Assembly (NCBI RefSeq): GCF_000314995.1
Contig: NZ_BAEO01000068.1
Span: forward strand, 33,493 to 97,492
Reading direction: 5' to 3'
Length of the DNA: 64,000 bases
Source of the DNA: Paraglaciecola arctica BSs20135
GTDB lineage: Bacteria; Pseudomonadota; Gammaproteobacteria; Enterobacterales; Alteromonadaceae
The position numbers were made by a program, and so were the translations under genes. Below, piece by piece: positions 1 through 8,756 of the stretch (its first letter is position 1; each line of letters begins with the position of its first letter). Below the pieces are notes generated by a model. It was not told where the DNA came from and did no database searches. It was given only the letters and a program-made list of their open reading frames with translations.

Positions 1-251
1 AGGGGATCCCAAAAAAAGACCAAACAATCCAATTTTTGTTCTGCTATTAAAGCGCCTATTTGTTGGTCCCCACCTAATGGACCACTATTAAAACAATGCA
101 CATCCAAATTCAATGCTTTCTGTAAGATACCACCTGTGGTGCCTGTTGCGACTAACTTATGTTTGCTTAACTTGGCTTTGTGGGCCAAAGACCATTTCAC
201 TAAATCTGGCTTTCTATGGTCGTGAGCAACCAGTGCGATAGTTTTTTGCAT
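1..251 (-). CDS. mgsA: methylglyoxal synthase, 3' end cut by window edge
   Basis: The enzyme converts dihydroxyacetone phosphate to methylglyoxal and phosphate, a cytosolic glycolytic bypass. I translated the 83 visible codons. They begin MQKTIALVAHDHRKPDL and contain ATGTTG and SGPLGGDQQIGAL, ending near FFWDP. These match the N-terminal half of E. coli MgsA, including the Asp of the GGDQ motif, which is catalytic in the family. The E. coli protein has about ten extra N-terminal residues that are absent here. An AAAGG ribosome site lies about ten bases before the ATG. argE lies upstream on the same strand with a 54-bp gap, so the two may be co-transcribed. The C-terminal half, with the second catalytic His, lies outside the window. 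Confidence 0.9.
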   Translation of the reverse strand, partial: MQKTIALVAHDHRKPDLVKWSLAHKAKLSKHKLVATGTTGGILQKALNLDVHCFNSGPLGGDQQIGALIAEQKLDCLVFFWDP

Positions 252-305
252 CTTGTATGAAACCTTTATCAAATATAGAAAATAAACTGAACAACAGAAG
301 CAGTG

Positions 306-1451
306 TTATAAACACACCTTATTAATCATTTGTTGCAAAATATGCACTGTTGGATCGACATAATCCAGAGAAATATACTCATCAGGTTGATGGGCTTGGT
401 CAATACTACCAGGACCTAAAACGATGGTATCGCAGCCTAGTTGATTAATAAATGGCGCTTCGGTGGCATAGTTGGCACTTTGGAATTTTTTACCTGTAAG
501 TTGTTCTGCCAAAGCCAAAATATTTTGTTCATCACGACAAGCAAAAGCTGGCGCTGTGGGATACATTAAATCCAAACTTAAACGACTAGGATATTTAGCG
601 AATACTGGAGCCAATGCTTCATCAATCATGGCAAGGGCTTGTTGATCGTTTAATTCAGGTACAGCACGCAAATCAAAATTGAGTTTACAATGCCCACAAA
701 TACGGTTTTCACCGTCGCCGCCATGGATGTGCCCTAAATTCATGGTCACATAGGGCACACTAAAATCGTCATCATGAAACTGACCTTTTAATCGACTCTG
801 CAAATCCATCAATTGACCAATGGCCTGATACATAATCTCGATGGCGTTGACACCTTTATCAGGATCGCTTGAATGTCCCGCCTTACCCTGAATATTTAGA
901 CTTTGTGCGATGTGCCCTTTATGTTTATAAATTGGTACTAGTTCAGTCGGCTCACCTATAATCGCCATATTAGGTTTTATAAGTTGTTGCTGGGCAAAAA
1001 ATCGCGCCCCAGCCATAGAAGTTTCTTCATCTGCCGTGGCCAATATATACAAAGGTTTCTTCAATTTATTTAATGGAATGGTTTTTAAGGCTTCAAGAAT
1101 AAAAGCAAAAAAACCTTTCATATCACAACTGCCTAAACCAAAAAGCTTGCCATCTGCTTGTTTGACCTTAAATGGATCGGATTGCCAGGCCCCTTCATCA
1201 AAGGGCACTGTGTCTGAGTGACCGCTAAGCAACAAGCCACCTTCACCGCTGCCAATCTTGGCTAACATATTAAATTTATTCCGAGTTCCGGGTACATGTT
1301 GAATAGTTATTGTAAATCCAAGCTCACTAAACCAACTTGATAGGATGTCAATAAGAGGCCTGTTTGTTTGATCTATTTTTTCATCAAAGGCGCTAATAGA
1401 CGGACTTTTAATGATAGCTTCATAGTGTTCTAAGAAAGATAAATTTGGCAT
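306..1451 (-). CDS. argE: acetylornithine deacetylase
   Basis: It hydrolyses N-acetylornithine to ornithine and acetate, the deacetylase route of arginine synthesis. It is an M20 metallopeptidase-fold protein: GHSDTVPFD carries the first metal ligands, GSCDMKGF the bridging Asp, ADEETS the catalytic Glu pair, GEPTEL another ligand, and AHQPDEY the C-terminal His. It is colinear with E. coli ArgE (383 aa) along its whole length. I chose the ATG at 1451 (381 aa). A GTG at 1457 in frame would add two residues and cannot be excluded. The gene diverges from argCBF, as in enterobacteria. The ARG-box pair at 1461-1499 abuts its start, so ArgR repression is expected. Confidence 0.95.
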   Translation of the reverse strand: MPNLSFLEHYEAIIKSPSISAFDEKIDQTNRPLIDILSSWFSELGFTITIQHVPGTRNKFNMLAKIGSGEGGLLLSGHSDTVPFDEGAWQSDPFKVKQADGKLFGLGSCDMKGFFAFILEALKTIPLNKLKKPLYILATADEETSMAGARFFAQQQLIKPNMAIIGEPTELVPIYKHKGHIAQSLNIQGKAGHSSDPDKGVNAIEIMYQAIGQLMDLQSRLKGQFHDDDFSVPYVTMNLGHIHGGDGENRICGHCKLNFDLRAVPELNDQQALAMIDEALAPVFAKYPSRLSLDLMYPTAPAFACRDEQNILALAEQLTGKKFQSANYATEAPFINQLGCDTIVLGPGSIDQAHQPDEYISLDYVDPTVHILQQMINKVCL

Positions 1452-1460
1452 AACCACCCA

Positions 1461-1499
1461 ACTAAATAATTATTCACTTTTATTGCATAAATATATAAC
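1461..1499. promoter_or_regulatory. tandem ARG-box-like operator (ArgR)
   Basis: Two 18-bp sites are separated by 3 bp, the usual spacing for a hexameric ArgR operator. Box 1 (1461-1478) has TAAATAATTATTCA against the TGAATNNNNATTCA core, one mismatch. Box 2 (1482-1499) is weaker, with TGCAT and ATATA as half-sites. The pair sits 10 bp before argE and about 300 bp before argC, so it most directly covers the argE promoter. An argC promoter reading outward from here would have a long leader. This is pattern matching by eye against the known consensus. Confidence 0.6.
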
Positions 1500-1697
1500 G
1501 CATGGCATTATATGGACCAATCAGATACGACTGATAAATAAAATTATCGATTCGTGTAATTGTTTATTACTTTAACTTGTTTTGGTTAGATAACGTATAT
1601 GTATTCAATCGTTGAAAAAATAACATCCTATTTTATTTCCCTGCCTAGCTTCGCCAGTGTGTTGTATCGACGATAGTCGACTCTGTAGCGTATAGCT

Positions 1698-1748
1698 CAC
1701 TCTTTGCTTTAAATTATATAGTTTAAAGCAAAGAGTGCTTTTTATTTT
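1698..1748 (+). terminator. terminator-like hairpin in the argC leader
   Basis: A perfect 16-bp stem (1698-1713 with 1722-1737) encloses an 8-nt loop and is followed by CTTTTTATTTTTA. It has the shape of an intrinsic terminator but lies inside the argE/argC control region, about 60 bp before the argC start codon. No gene reads into it from the left. A smaller stem, TCGAC/GTCGA, lies at 1667-1680. It may end a small RNA or act as an attenuator in an argC leader. Confidence 0.55.
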
Positions 1749-1800
1749 TATCCTCATTATTTAGTACACTGCTCACATTGAGCTTATAGAGAAATTCCCC

Positions 1801-2817
1801 ATGATCAAAACCTGTATTATCGGAGCCAGTGGTTATGCTGGTGCTGAATTGTCCGCACTAGTTCATCGTCATAGTCAATTTGAATTAGCCGCTCTGTATG
1901 TTTCCACTAATAGTGCGGATGCAGGCAAGTCTTTAGGCACTATTCATCCACAATTTTTTAACACCATTGATTTACCTCTGCTACCAATTGATGAAGATAA
2001 CTTATCTGCCTTATCCGAAAGCTTCGATCTAATATTTTTAGCGACACCTCACGAAGCAAGCCATAAATGGATGAATGAGCTATGTGGCAAAAAAGCGGTG
2101 ATCATGGATTTGTCAGGCGCCTTTAGAATAAAAGATAAACACAAGTTTGCAGAATATTATGGTTTCGAACACCATGCTGACAAACTATTAGCAGACGCAG
2201 TATATGGTTTAGCTGATTGGCATCAAGAACAAATAAGTAACGCTAACTTGGTCGCCGTGCCGGGTTGTTACCCAACTGCATCTTTAACAGCTCTCAAACC
2301 TTTACAACAAAATGCTTTAATTGACTCTACACATTTTCCTATTATCAACGCAGTATCTGGCGTATCAGGGGCAGGTAGAAAAGCTTCGCTGAACAGTAGT
2401 TTTACAGAAGTGAGTTTGCAGGCATACGGGGTACTAGGGCACAGACATCAACCTGAAATTGCTGACTATTTAGGTACTGATGTTATTTTCACTCCCCATT
2501 TAGGTAATTTTAAGCGTGGAATACTGGCAACAATAACAGTAAAAACCGCAGCCAATGTTAGCGAACAACAGATTACCGACGCCTTTCAACAAGCATACCA
2601 AGGTAATCCCATTGTAAGGCTAAGAAACAGTTGGCCTAAAATTGATGACGTAGCAGGTACTCCATACTGTGACCTATTCTGGAAGTTAGATCCTAAAACT
2701 GGCTATCTTGTTGTGGTAAGTGCCATTGATAACTTATTAAAAGGTGCTGCATCTCAAGCAATACAATGTGCTAATTTACGCTTTGGTTTTGAATCTCATA
2801 TGGGGCTAGTAAACTAA
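1801..2817 (+). CDS. argC: N-acetyl-gamma-glutamyl-phosphate reductase
   Basis: Third step of arginine synthesis: NADPH-dependent reduction of N-acetylglutamyl phosphate to the semialdehyde. The N-terminal Rossmann motif GASGYAGAEL lies at about residues 8-17. The catalytic Cys156 sits in VPGCYPT, and HRHQPEI and FTPHLGNF are conserved further on. Its 338 residues are close to the 334 of E. coli ArgC. It is the first gene of argCBF, with argB starting only 2 bp after its stop. A hairpin 60 bp upstream may influence expression. Confidence 0.97.
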   Translation: MIKTCIIGASGYAGAELSALVHRHSQFELAALYVSTNSADAGKSLGTIHPQFFNTIDLPLLPIDEDNLSALSESFDLIFLATPHEASHKWMNELCGKKAVIMDLSGAFRIKDKHKFAEYYGFEHHADKLLADAVYGLADWHQEQISNANLVAVPGCYPTASLTALKPLQQNALIDSTHFPIINAVSGVSGAGRKASLNSSFTEVSLQAYGVLGHRHQPEIADYLGTDVIFTPHLGNFKRGILATITVKTAANVSEQQITDAFQQAYQGNPIVRLRNSWPKIDDVAGTPYCDLFWKLDPKTGYLVVVSAIDNLLKGAASQAIQCANLRFGFESHMGLVN

Positions 2818-2819
2818 CC

Positions 2820-3623
2820 ATGAGTAATAAAAATATATTAGTGATCAAAGTTGGCGGCGCATTTATGCAAAACCAAGATGCAGCTCTGAAATTGCTAACA
2901 ACTATTGGCGAGCTACAAAAAAGTTATATTGTGGTGTTAGTCCACGGTGGCGGAGCTATGGTCGAAGAGTTACTTAGTGCCCTTAATCTTAGCAGCCAAA
3001 AAATTGATGGCTTACGCGTTACCCCTAAAGAACACATGCCTTATATAACAGGCGCTCTTGCAGGTACAGCCAATAAACAGCTATGCGGATTAGCCATTAA
3101 AGCAGGCATTAGCCCCGTGGGTCTTAGTTTGTTGGATGGAAAAATGTGTAATACCACAGTTATGCGCGAAGAACTCGGAGCTGTTGGTTCAGTTAAAGCA
3201 GGTGATGCAACCCTATTGAAAGCATTGGCAGCCACTCATATGTTACCTATTATCAGTTCCATTGGAGCTGACGAAGAAGGTAACTTACTTAATGTAAATG
3301 CAGATCAAGCAGCCACAGTGATTGCCCAGTTGTTAGATGCTGAATTATTACTTTTATCTGATGTACCTGGCGTATTAGATGCCGATAAGAATCTAATCAG
3401 TGAATTAGATTTTGAGAAAATTGAAACACTCATCGCACAAAACGTCATTCGTGACGGCATGATAGTTAAAGTACAAGCAGCATTAACCGCAGCCAATAGT
3501 TTAGGCCGCAGCGTCACTATTGCTAGTTGGAAAGATGCAGAAAAGTTACTCGGTTTGTTGCAACAAGAAGCGATAGGCAGCAAAATCTCCCCCGAAATAA
3601 AAACACCTAGTTACAAGGCTTGA
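2820..3623 (+). CDS. argB: acetylglutamate kinase
   Basis: It phosphorylates N-acetylglutamate with ATP, the second step of the pathway. It belongs to the amino acid kinase family. Visible signatures are IKVGGAFMQ near the N terminus (phosphate-binding Lys), VHGGG at about residue 42, GLRVTP, NVNADQAA, and LLLLSDVPGVLD. At 267 aa it is the short E. coli-like form (258 aa), which lacks the N-terminal helix of arginine-inhibited hexameric enzymes, so strong arginine feedback is not expected at this enzyme. It is tightly spaced between argC and argF. Confidence 0.97.
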   Translation: MSNKNILVIKVGGAFMQNQDAALKLLTTIGELQKSYIVVLVHGGGAMVEELLSALNLSSQKIDGLRVTPKEHMPYITGALAGTANKQLCGLAIKAGISPVGLSLLDGKMCNTTVMREELGAVGSVKAGDATLLKALAATHMLPIISSIGADEEGNLLNVNADQAATVIAQLLDAELLLLSDVPGVLDADKNLISELDFEKIETLIAQNVIRDGMIVKVQAALTAANSLGRSVTIASWKDAEKLLGLLQQEAIGSKISPEIKTPSYKA

Positions 3624-3625
3624 TT

Positions 3626-4555
3626 ATGAAACAAGATCTCCTTTCATTTAAAGATTGGACCGCGGACCAATTACACAATTTATTAGCCTTGGCTACAACC
3701 ATCAAAAATAATCCTGCGGGTTATCGCACAGCTTTAGAAGGGCTGTCGGTTGTTGCTTTGTTTGAAAAACCTTCGTTGCGAACCCGTGTTAGTTTTGACA
3801 TTGGTATCAATAAGTTAGGTGGCCACATGGTGTATCTAGATAGCCAATCAAATAAATTGGCTGGCAGAGAAGATGTTAAAGATATGGGTGCAAACCTAGC
3901 CTGTTGGGCAGATGCCATTGTATCTCGGGTGTTTACCCATAGTACTTTGGAACAATTAGCTGGATCAGCCAAAGTACCAGTGATTAATGCATTATGTGAT
4001 ATATACCACCCTTGCCAAGCGGTGGCTGATTACCTCACCATCAGTGAACATTATGATGACTTAAGCAAGGTAAAACTAGCCTATATTGGTGATGGTAATA
4101 ACGTTACTCATTCATTGATGTTGGTTGGTGTCGCACTTGGATGCGAAGTGATTGTTATTACACCTAAAGGTCACGAAGTCGATCCTAAAATAGTTGAGTT
4201 AACCGAAGCTCGAGCAGCACTATACGGCGGAAAGTTAACTATCAGTACAGATATGAGTGCAGCCAACGGCGCACAAGTACTGTACACCGATACTTGGTTA
4301 TCAATGGGTGACGACACTCCTTTAGCAGAAATAAAGGACACCTTTGCTGGTTACGAAATAACAGAAGCGTTAATGGAAACAACTGGCGCTGACTATGTCA
4401 TGCATTGTCAGCCTGCCCATCGCGATCTAGAAATCAGTGGCAGCTTAATTGATGGTGAAAAATCATTGCTGATGCAACAAGCAGAAAATAGAATGCATGG
4501 TCAAAATGCGATTTTAGTCGAGTTGTTAGCAAAAGACTTCGAACCAAGAAATTAA
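3626..4555 (+). CDS. argF: ornithine carbamoyltransferase
   Basis: It makes citrulline from ornithine and carbamoyl phosphate. The carbamoyl-phosphate loop is FEKPSLRTRVSF. HPCQAVADY, GDGNNVTHS and the C-terminal ENRMHGQNAILV are typical of OTCase. I placed the start at the ATG at 3626 (309 aa), with AAGG seven bases upstream and 2 bp after argB's stop. An in-frame TTG at 3620 is less likely. The ornithine-side motif reads HCQPAHRD where most relatives have HCLPAHRG, a visible deviation close to the catalytic Cys. The acetylornithine-specific paralogue is unlikely because argE is present. Confidence 0.93.
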   Translation: MKQDLLSFKDWTADQLHNLLALATTIKNNPAGYRTALEGLSVVALFEKPSLRTRVSFDIGINKLGGHMVYLDSQSNKLAGREDVKDMGANLACWADAIVSRVFTHSTLEQLAGSAKVPVINALCDIYHPCQAVADYLTISEHYDDLSKVKLAYIGDGNNVTHSLMLVGVALGCEVIVITPKGHEVDPKIVELTEARAALYGGKLTISTDMSAANGAQVLYTDTWLSMGDDTPLAEIKDTFAGYEITEALMETTGADYVMHCQPAHRDLEISGSLIDGEKSLLMQQAENRMHGQNAILVELLAKDFEPRN

Positions 4556-4559
4556 AAAC

Positions 4560-4681
4560 AGCTACGAGCTACGAGCTACGAGCTACGAGCTACGAGCTAC
4601 GAGCTACGAGCTACGAGCTACGAGCTACGAGCTACGAGCTACGAGCTACGAGCTACGAGCTACGAGCTACGAGCTACGAGC
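4560..4681. repeat. (GCTACGA)17 heptanucleotide tandem array
   Basis: A perfect 7-bp tandem repeat of about 17.4 copies fills the space directly after argF. Every unit contains the self-complementary tetramer AGCT separated by ACG, so the transcript could fold into alternating short hairpins. The period is not a multiple of three and the array is noncoding. Its edges are sharp: it starts five bases after the argF stop and decays at CAGATTG. Copy number is probably unstable through slippage. Confidence 0.97.
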
Positions 4682-4744
4682 AGATTGTAAAAAATATTGT
4701 AGATAGAGTGTCAATCACTTTATTAGATCAGATTAAATTAATGC

Positions 4745-4780
4745 AGTAATGTGCTAGCTCGAAGCTAGCAATTACTTTTA
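4745..4780 (+). promoter_or_regulatory. hairpin just upstream of argG
   Basis: AGTAAT and TGCTAGCT pair with AGCTAGCA and ATTACT around a CGA loop, a 14-bp stem with one bulged G. A short T-rich stretch follows. It ends 16 bp before the argG ATG and leaves the AGGA ribosome site exposed. It may be a weak terminator for argCBF, a processing or stability element, or an attenuator for argGHA. The sequence alone does not decide. Confidence 0.45.
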
Positions 4781-4792
4781 ACAGGAAAAATC

Positions 4793-6040
4793 ATGGCTAT
4801 TCAGGCAACAAAAGAATTCAAAAAAGTAGTGTTGGCATATTCAGGTGGCTTAGACACGTCCGCTATCATTCCTTGGTTAATCGAAACCTATAACTGTGAA
4901 GTTATCGCCTTTGCGGCTGATGTAGGTCAAGGTGAAGAGGAGTTAATTGGACTTCGTGAAAAGGCTCTCGCTACTGGCGCAAGTGAATGTTACATAGTCG
5001 ACTTAAAAGAAGAGTTTGTATCTGACTATATCTACCCAACCATTACTACTGGGGCCGTATACGAAGGTGAGTACTTACTTGGTACTTCTATGGCTCGTCC
5101 AATCATTGCTAAAGCCCAAGTAGAAATTGCCCTTAAAGTGGGTGCGGATGCACTTTGTCATGGTTGTACTGGTAAAGGTAACGACCAAGTTCGTTTTGAA
5201 GGCACATTTGCTGCTCTTGCACCACAATTGGCGGTGATAGCTCCTTGGCGTGAGTGGGACATGGTATCTCGTGAAGATCTTCTTGATTACCTAGCCGAAC
5301 GTAATATTGAATGCACAGCTTCTTTAACTAAAATTTATAGCCGTGACGCAAACGCTTGGCATATCTCTCACGAAGGTGGAGAGTTAGAAGATCCTTGGTG
5401 TGAACCCACTAAAGGGATCTGGACATTAACAGTTGATCCAGAAGACGCGCCAGATAAACCGGAACGGGTTCAACTTAGCTTCGAAGAAGGCAAGTTAACT
5501 AAGGTAAATGGCGAATCATTAACTCCTTATGGCGTTTTAATGAAACTTAACAAAATTGCTGCAGCTCATGGTGTTGGCCGTATCGATATTGTTGAAAACC
5601 GTTTAGTAGGCATGAAGTCTCGTGGATGTTACGAAACTCCAGGCGGCACAGTGATGATGAAAGCGTACAAAGCCTTAGAATGTTTAGTATTAGATAAAGC
5701 CTCGCTTAAATATCGCGAGCAGATTGGTCTTGAGTATTCACATGTTATGTATGACGGTCGTTGGTTCACAGCCTTAAACGATTCACTTCTAGCCGGTGCT
5801 GCAAGCTTTGCGCAAAAAGTCACTGGAGAAATAGTGGTGAAATTGTACAAAGGTCAGGCCACTGTTACCCAAAGAAAATCTCCAAACAGTTTGTATTCTG
5901 AAGACTTTGCCACTTTTGGTGCAGATGACGTTTACGACCAAAGCCACGCTGAAGGTTTCATCCGTTTATACAGCTTATCTAGCCGTATTGAAGCAATGAA
6001 TAAAAAAGGCCAAGCTTTTAAAAATACAGGTATCGAATAA
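4793..6040 (+). CDS. argG: argininosuccinate synthase
   Basis: It condenses citrulline and aspartate with ATP to argininosuccinate. The N-terminal PP-loop AYSGGLDTS lies at about residues 14-22. [23 protein letters not shown] and the citrulline/aspartate-binding YSRDANAWH follow. At 415 aa it is the common bacterial type I form rather than the longer, divergent E. coli form. AGGA lies about seven bases before the ATG. Its stop overlaps the argH ATG by one base, so argG and argH are likely translationally coupled. A repeat array and a hairpin separate it from argF. Confidence 0.97.
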   Translation: MAIQATKEFKKVVLAYSGGLDTSAIIPWLIETYNCEVIAFAADVGQGEEELIGLREKALATGASECYIVDLKEEFVSDYIYPTITTGAVYEGEYLLGTSMARPIIAKAQVEIALKVGADALCHGCTGKGNDQVRFEGTFAALAPQLAVIAPWREWDMVSREDLLDYLAERNIECTASLTKIYSRDANAWHISHEGGELEDPWCEPTKGIWTLTVDPEDAPDKPERVQLSFEEGKLTKVNGESLTPYGVLMKLNKIAAAHGVGRIDIVENRLVGMKSRGCYETPGGTVMMKAYKALECLVLDKASLKYREQIGLEYSHVMYDGRWFTALNDSLLAGAASFAQKVTGEIVVKLYKGQATVTQRKSPNSLYSEDFATFGADDVYDQSHAEGFIRLYSLSSRIEAMNKKGQAFKNTGIE

Positions 6041-7413
6041 TGAGTTTGTGGGGCGGGCGTTTTCAAGACGGCAGTAGTGCAATGTTTAGAAGGGTCAACG
6101 ATTCGTTACCCTTCGACCGTGCATTAGCCAGTCAAGATATCCGTGGTTCTATTGCGTGGTCAAAAGCCATCTATAAAGCCGGAGTATTAACCCAAGACGA
6201 ACAACAGCAACTTGAACAAGCTCTGCAAGCATTGTTAGTAAAAGCAGAGGCTGACACTTTGGACTTTGATGCAAGCAGTGAAGAAGATATTCACAGCTTT
6301 GTTGAGGCCACGCTGATTGAGCAACTTGGTGATATTGCTCGCAAATTACACACAGGTCGTAGCCGAAATGATCAAGTGGCAACAGATTTTAAACTCTGGA
6401 CACGTGAACACATTGACCTGTTAGTTGCCGATTTAGAAAACGTTAAAGCGTCTTTAGTGGGTACCGCAAGCAACAACAAAACCGTTATTTTGCCAGGCTA
6501 TACCCATTTACAACGTGCTCAACCAGTACGCTACCCGCACTGGTGTTTAGCCTATGTAGAAATGTTTAAACGTGATATTAGCCGCTTACGTGACTTAAGA
6601 GTGCGCTTAAACCAGTCACCTCTTGGTTGTGGCGCATTAGCGGGTACCACCTACCCCATTGACCGTTATGAAATTGCCAGCGAATTAGGTTTTGATAGCC
6701 CATGTTTAAATAGCTTAGATGCGGTATCGGATCGTGATTTTGTGTTGGAGCTTTTATTTGCTGCCAGCACTAGCATGATGCATATGTCGCGTATGGCAGA
6801 AGATTTGATTTTCTTCAATTCTGGTGAAGCTGGATTTATTACTTTAGGTGATGAAGTAACGTCTGGCTCATCATTGATGCCTCAGAAGAAAAACCCCGAT
6901 GCACTTGAGCTTATGCGTGGTAAATGTGGCCGGGTATTTGGCAGTTTGCAGGGCATGTTAGTTACCATGAAAGGTTTACCACTTGCGTACAACAAAGATA
7001 TGCAAGAAGACAAAGAAGGTTTACTTGATGCTGTGACTCAGTGGCATATCTGTTTATGTATTGCTTGCGAAGTTATTGACAGTATCAAGTTAGATTCAGA
7101 GCGTTGTGCCAAAGCCGCCCGTGAAGGTTATGCCAATGCCACTGAATTAGCCGACTATCTTGTAGCTAAAGGTATTCCTTTTAGAACCGCCCATGACATC
7201 TCGGGTCAAGTAGTATTAGCCGCGCTAGAGAAGAAAAAAGCCATCGAAGAATTAAGCATTGCTGAATTACAACAATTCTCAGACTTAATTGAAGACGATG
7301 TTTACGCAATATTGCAACTCGATTATTTAGTCGATAAACGCAGCATTCTAGGTGGCACAGGTATTGATCCAGTAACTAAAGCTCTAGACGCTGAAATAGC
7401 GCAAAATAAGTAA
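6040..7413 (+). CDS. argH: argininosuccinate lyase
   Basis: It cleaves argininosuccinate to arginine and fumarate, the last step of the pathway. It is a member of the aspartase/fumarase superfamily: LWGGRF opens the protein, HTGRSRNDQ and [10 protein letters not shown] follow, and the signature loop [11 protein letters not shown] carries the catalytic Ser at about residue 280. The 457 aa equal the E. coli length. No acetyltransferase extension is fused to it, unlike the ArgH-A proteins described from Moritella and vibrios. A complete argA follows 10 bp later instead. Confidence 0.97.
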   Translation: MSLWGGRFQDGSSAMFRRVNDSLPFDRALASQDIRGSIAWSKAIYKAGVLTQDEQQQLEQALQALLVKAEADTLDFDASSEEDIHSFVEATLIEQLGDIARKLHTGRSRNDQVATDFKLWTREHIDLLVADLENVKASLVGTASNNKTVILPGYTHLQRAQPVRYPHWCLAYVEMFKRDISRLRDLRVRLNQSPLGCGALAGTTYPIDRYEIASELGFDSPCLNSLDAVSDRDFVLELLFAASTSMMHMSRMAEDLIFFNSGEAGFITLGDEVTSGSSLMPQKKNPDALELMRGKCGRVFGSLQGMLVTMKGLPLAYNKDMQEDKEGLLDAVTQWHICLCIACEVIDSIKLDSERCAKAAREGYANATELADYLVAKGIPFRTAHDISGQVVLAALEKKKAIEELSIAELQQFSDLIEDDVYAILQLDYLVDKRSILGGTGIDPVTKALDAEIAQNK

Positions 7414-7423
7414 GGATTAATTT

Positions 7424-8734
7424 GTGGTCGTTTCACACATTGACAGTGTTAAAATCATTCGCAATTCGGCACCCTACATCAATGCCCACAGGGGTAAAAC
7501 CTTTGTATTGATGTTTGGTGGTGAAGCCATAGAAGAAGCTAACTTTGCCAATATCATTCATGATATTGCCTTGTTAAGCAGCTTAGGTGTACGTTTAGTT
7601 TTAGTACATGGTGCGCGGCCACAAATTGATCAAAGAGTCGCATTACGAAAATTAGAAACACGCTTTCATCAAGATATTCGTATCACCGATAAACAAACCC
7701 TTGAATGTGTCAAAGACGCAGCTGGATCGCTACGCTCCCAAGTCGAGGCTCTGTTGACAATGGGACTAGCCAACTCACCGATGCACGGCTCACATATCCG
7801 AGTGTGTTCAGGTAATCTAGTGGTTGCTATGCCTATAGGTGTGCGCGATGGCGTGGATTTTGAACATACCGGTGTAGTGCGCCGTATTGATGTCGATGGC
7901 ATTAACGACCATTTAAATGATGGATCTATAGTGTTGTTATCACCAATGGGATACTCATCAACTGGCGAAGTCTTTAATTTATCTCATGAAGATGTGGCAA
8001 CTAAAGCTGCGATTGCACTTAAAGCCGACAAACTCATATTGTTTAGCCACCAAGACGGTATTGTAAGCAAAGATGGCAGACTGTTAAGAAATTTAGAATT
8101 AGACGAACTCTACGCTATGTTGAATGAGCCGTTTTACGCCTCTGAGAAACAATCATTGCAAGCCATAATATCTAGTTTGCAAGCAGGTATAAGTCGTTGC
8201 CATACTGTGAGTTATCGTCAAGATGGAGCCTTACTTCAAGAGTTATTTACTCGTGATGGCGCAGGTTCACTCATATCCCAAACATCGTATGAGCAATTAC
8301 GTCAAGCGAATATAGAGGATGTAGGTGGGATCCTTAAACTAATCAAACCTTTAGAAGAAAACGGTATTTTAGTTAAACGCTCAAGAGAACATCTTGAACA
8401 AGAAATTGAACAATTTGCCTTGATTGAACGAGACGGAATGACTATAGCTTGCGCAGCGCTCTATCCTTATGCCGAAGAAAGAATGGGTGAACTTGCCTGT
8501 GTTGCCACTCATAGCGACTATCGAGGCGGCAATCGTGGCGAACGCTTATTAAGTGCCATCAAAAAACAAGCACGAGAACAAGGATTGGATTTCATTTTTG
8601 TACTCACCACTGTGACCGCCCATTGGTTTCAAGAACAAGGCTTTGTTGAAATTAGCTTAGACGAATTGCCAACTAAGAAAAAACAGCTTTACAACTTTCA
8701 ACGCAAATCTAAAGTGTTTAAGCTAGCGGTTTAA
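7424..8734 (+). CDS. argA: N-acetylglutamate synthase
   Basis: It acetylates glutamate with acetyl-CoA, the committed first step of arginine synthesis and a usual target of arginine feedback. Residues 1-290 form an amino-acid-kinase-like regulatory domain (FGGEAIE, VHGARPQID). Residues 295-436 form the GNAT acetyltransferase domain, ending in WFQEQGF and KKQLYNFQRKSKV, as in E. coli ArgA (443 aa). The start is GTG, preceded by AAGGA about seven bases upstream. Lying at the end of argGHA, it makes the cluster complete for glutamate to arginine, with argE returning ornithine. Confidence 0.96.
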   Translation: MVVSHIDSVKIIRNSAPYINAHRGKTFVLMFGGEAIEEANFANIIHDIALLSSLGVRLVLVHGARPQIDQRVALRKLETRFHQDIRITDKQTLECVKDAAGSLRSQVEALLTMGLANSPMHGSHIRVCSGNLVVAMPIGVRDGVDFEHTGVVRRIDVDGINDHLNDGSIVLLSPMGYSSTGEVFNLSHEDVATKAAIALKADKLILFSHQDGIVSKDGRLLRNLELDELYAMLNEPFYASEKQSLQAIISSLQAGISRCHTVSYRQDGALLQELFTRDGAGSLISQTSYEQLRQANIEDVGGILKLIKPLEENGILVKRSREHLEQEIEQFALIERDGMTIACAALYPYAEERMGELACVATHSDYRGGNRGERLLSAIKKQAREQGLDFIFVLTTVTAHWFQEQGFVEISLDELPTKKKQLYNFQRKSKVFKLAV

Positions 8735-8756
8735 ACACTCATAAATTAGGCCTGTA

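Noticed and set aside
4560..4681. CRISPR array
   Set aside because: The unit is only 7 bp with no unique spacers and no cas genes nearby. It is a simple tandem repeat.
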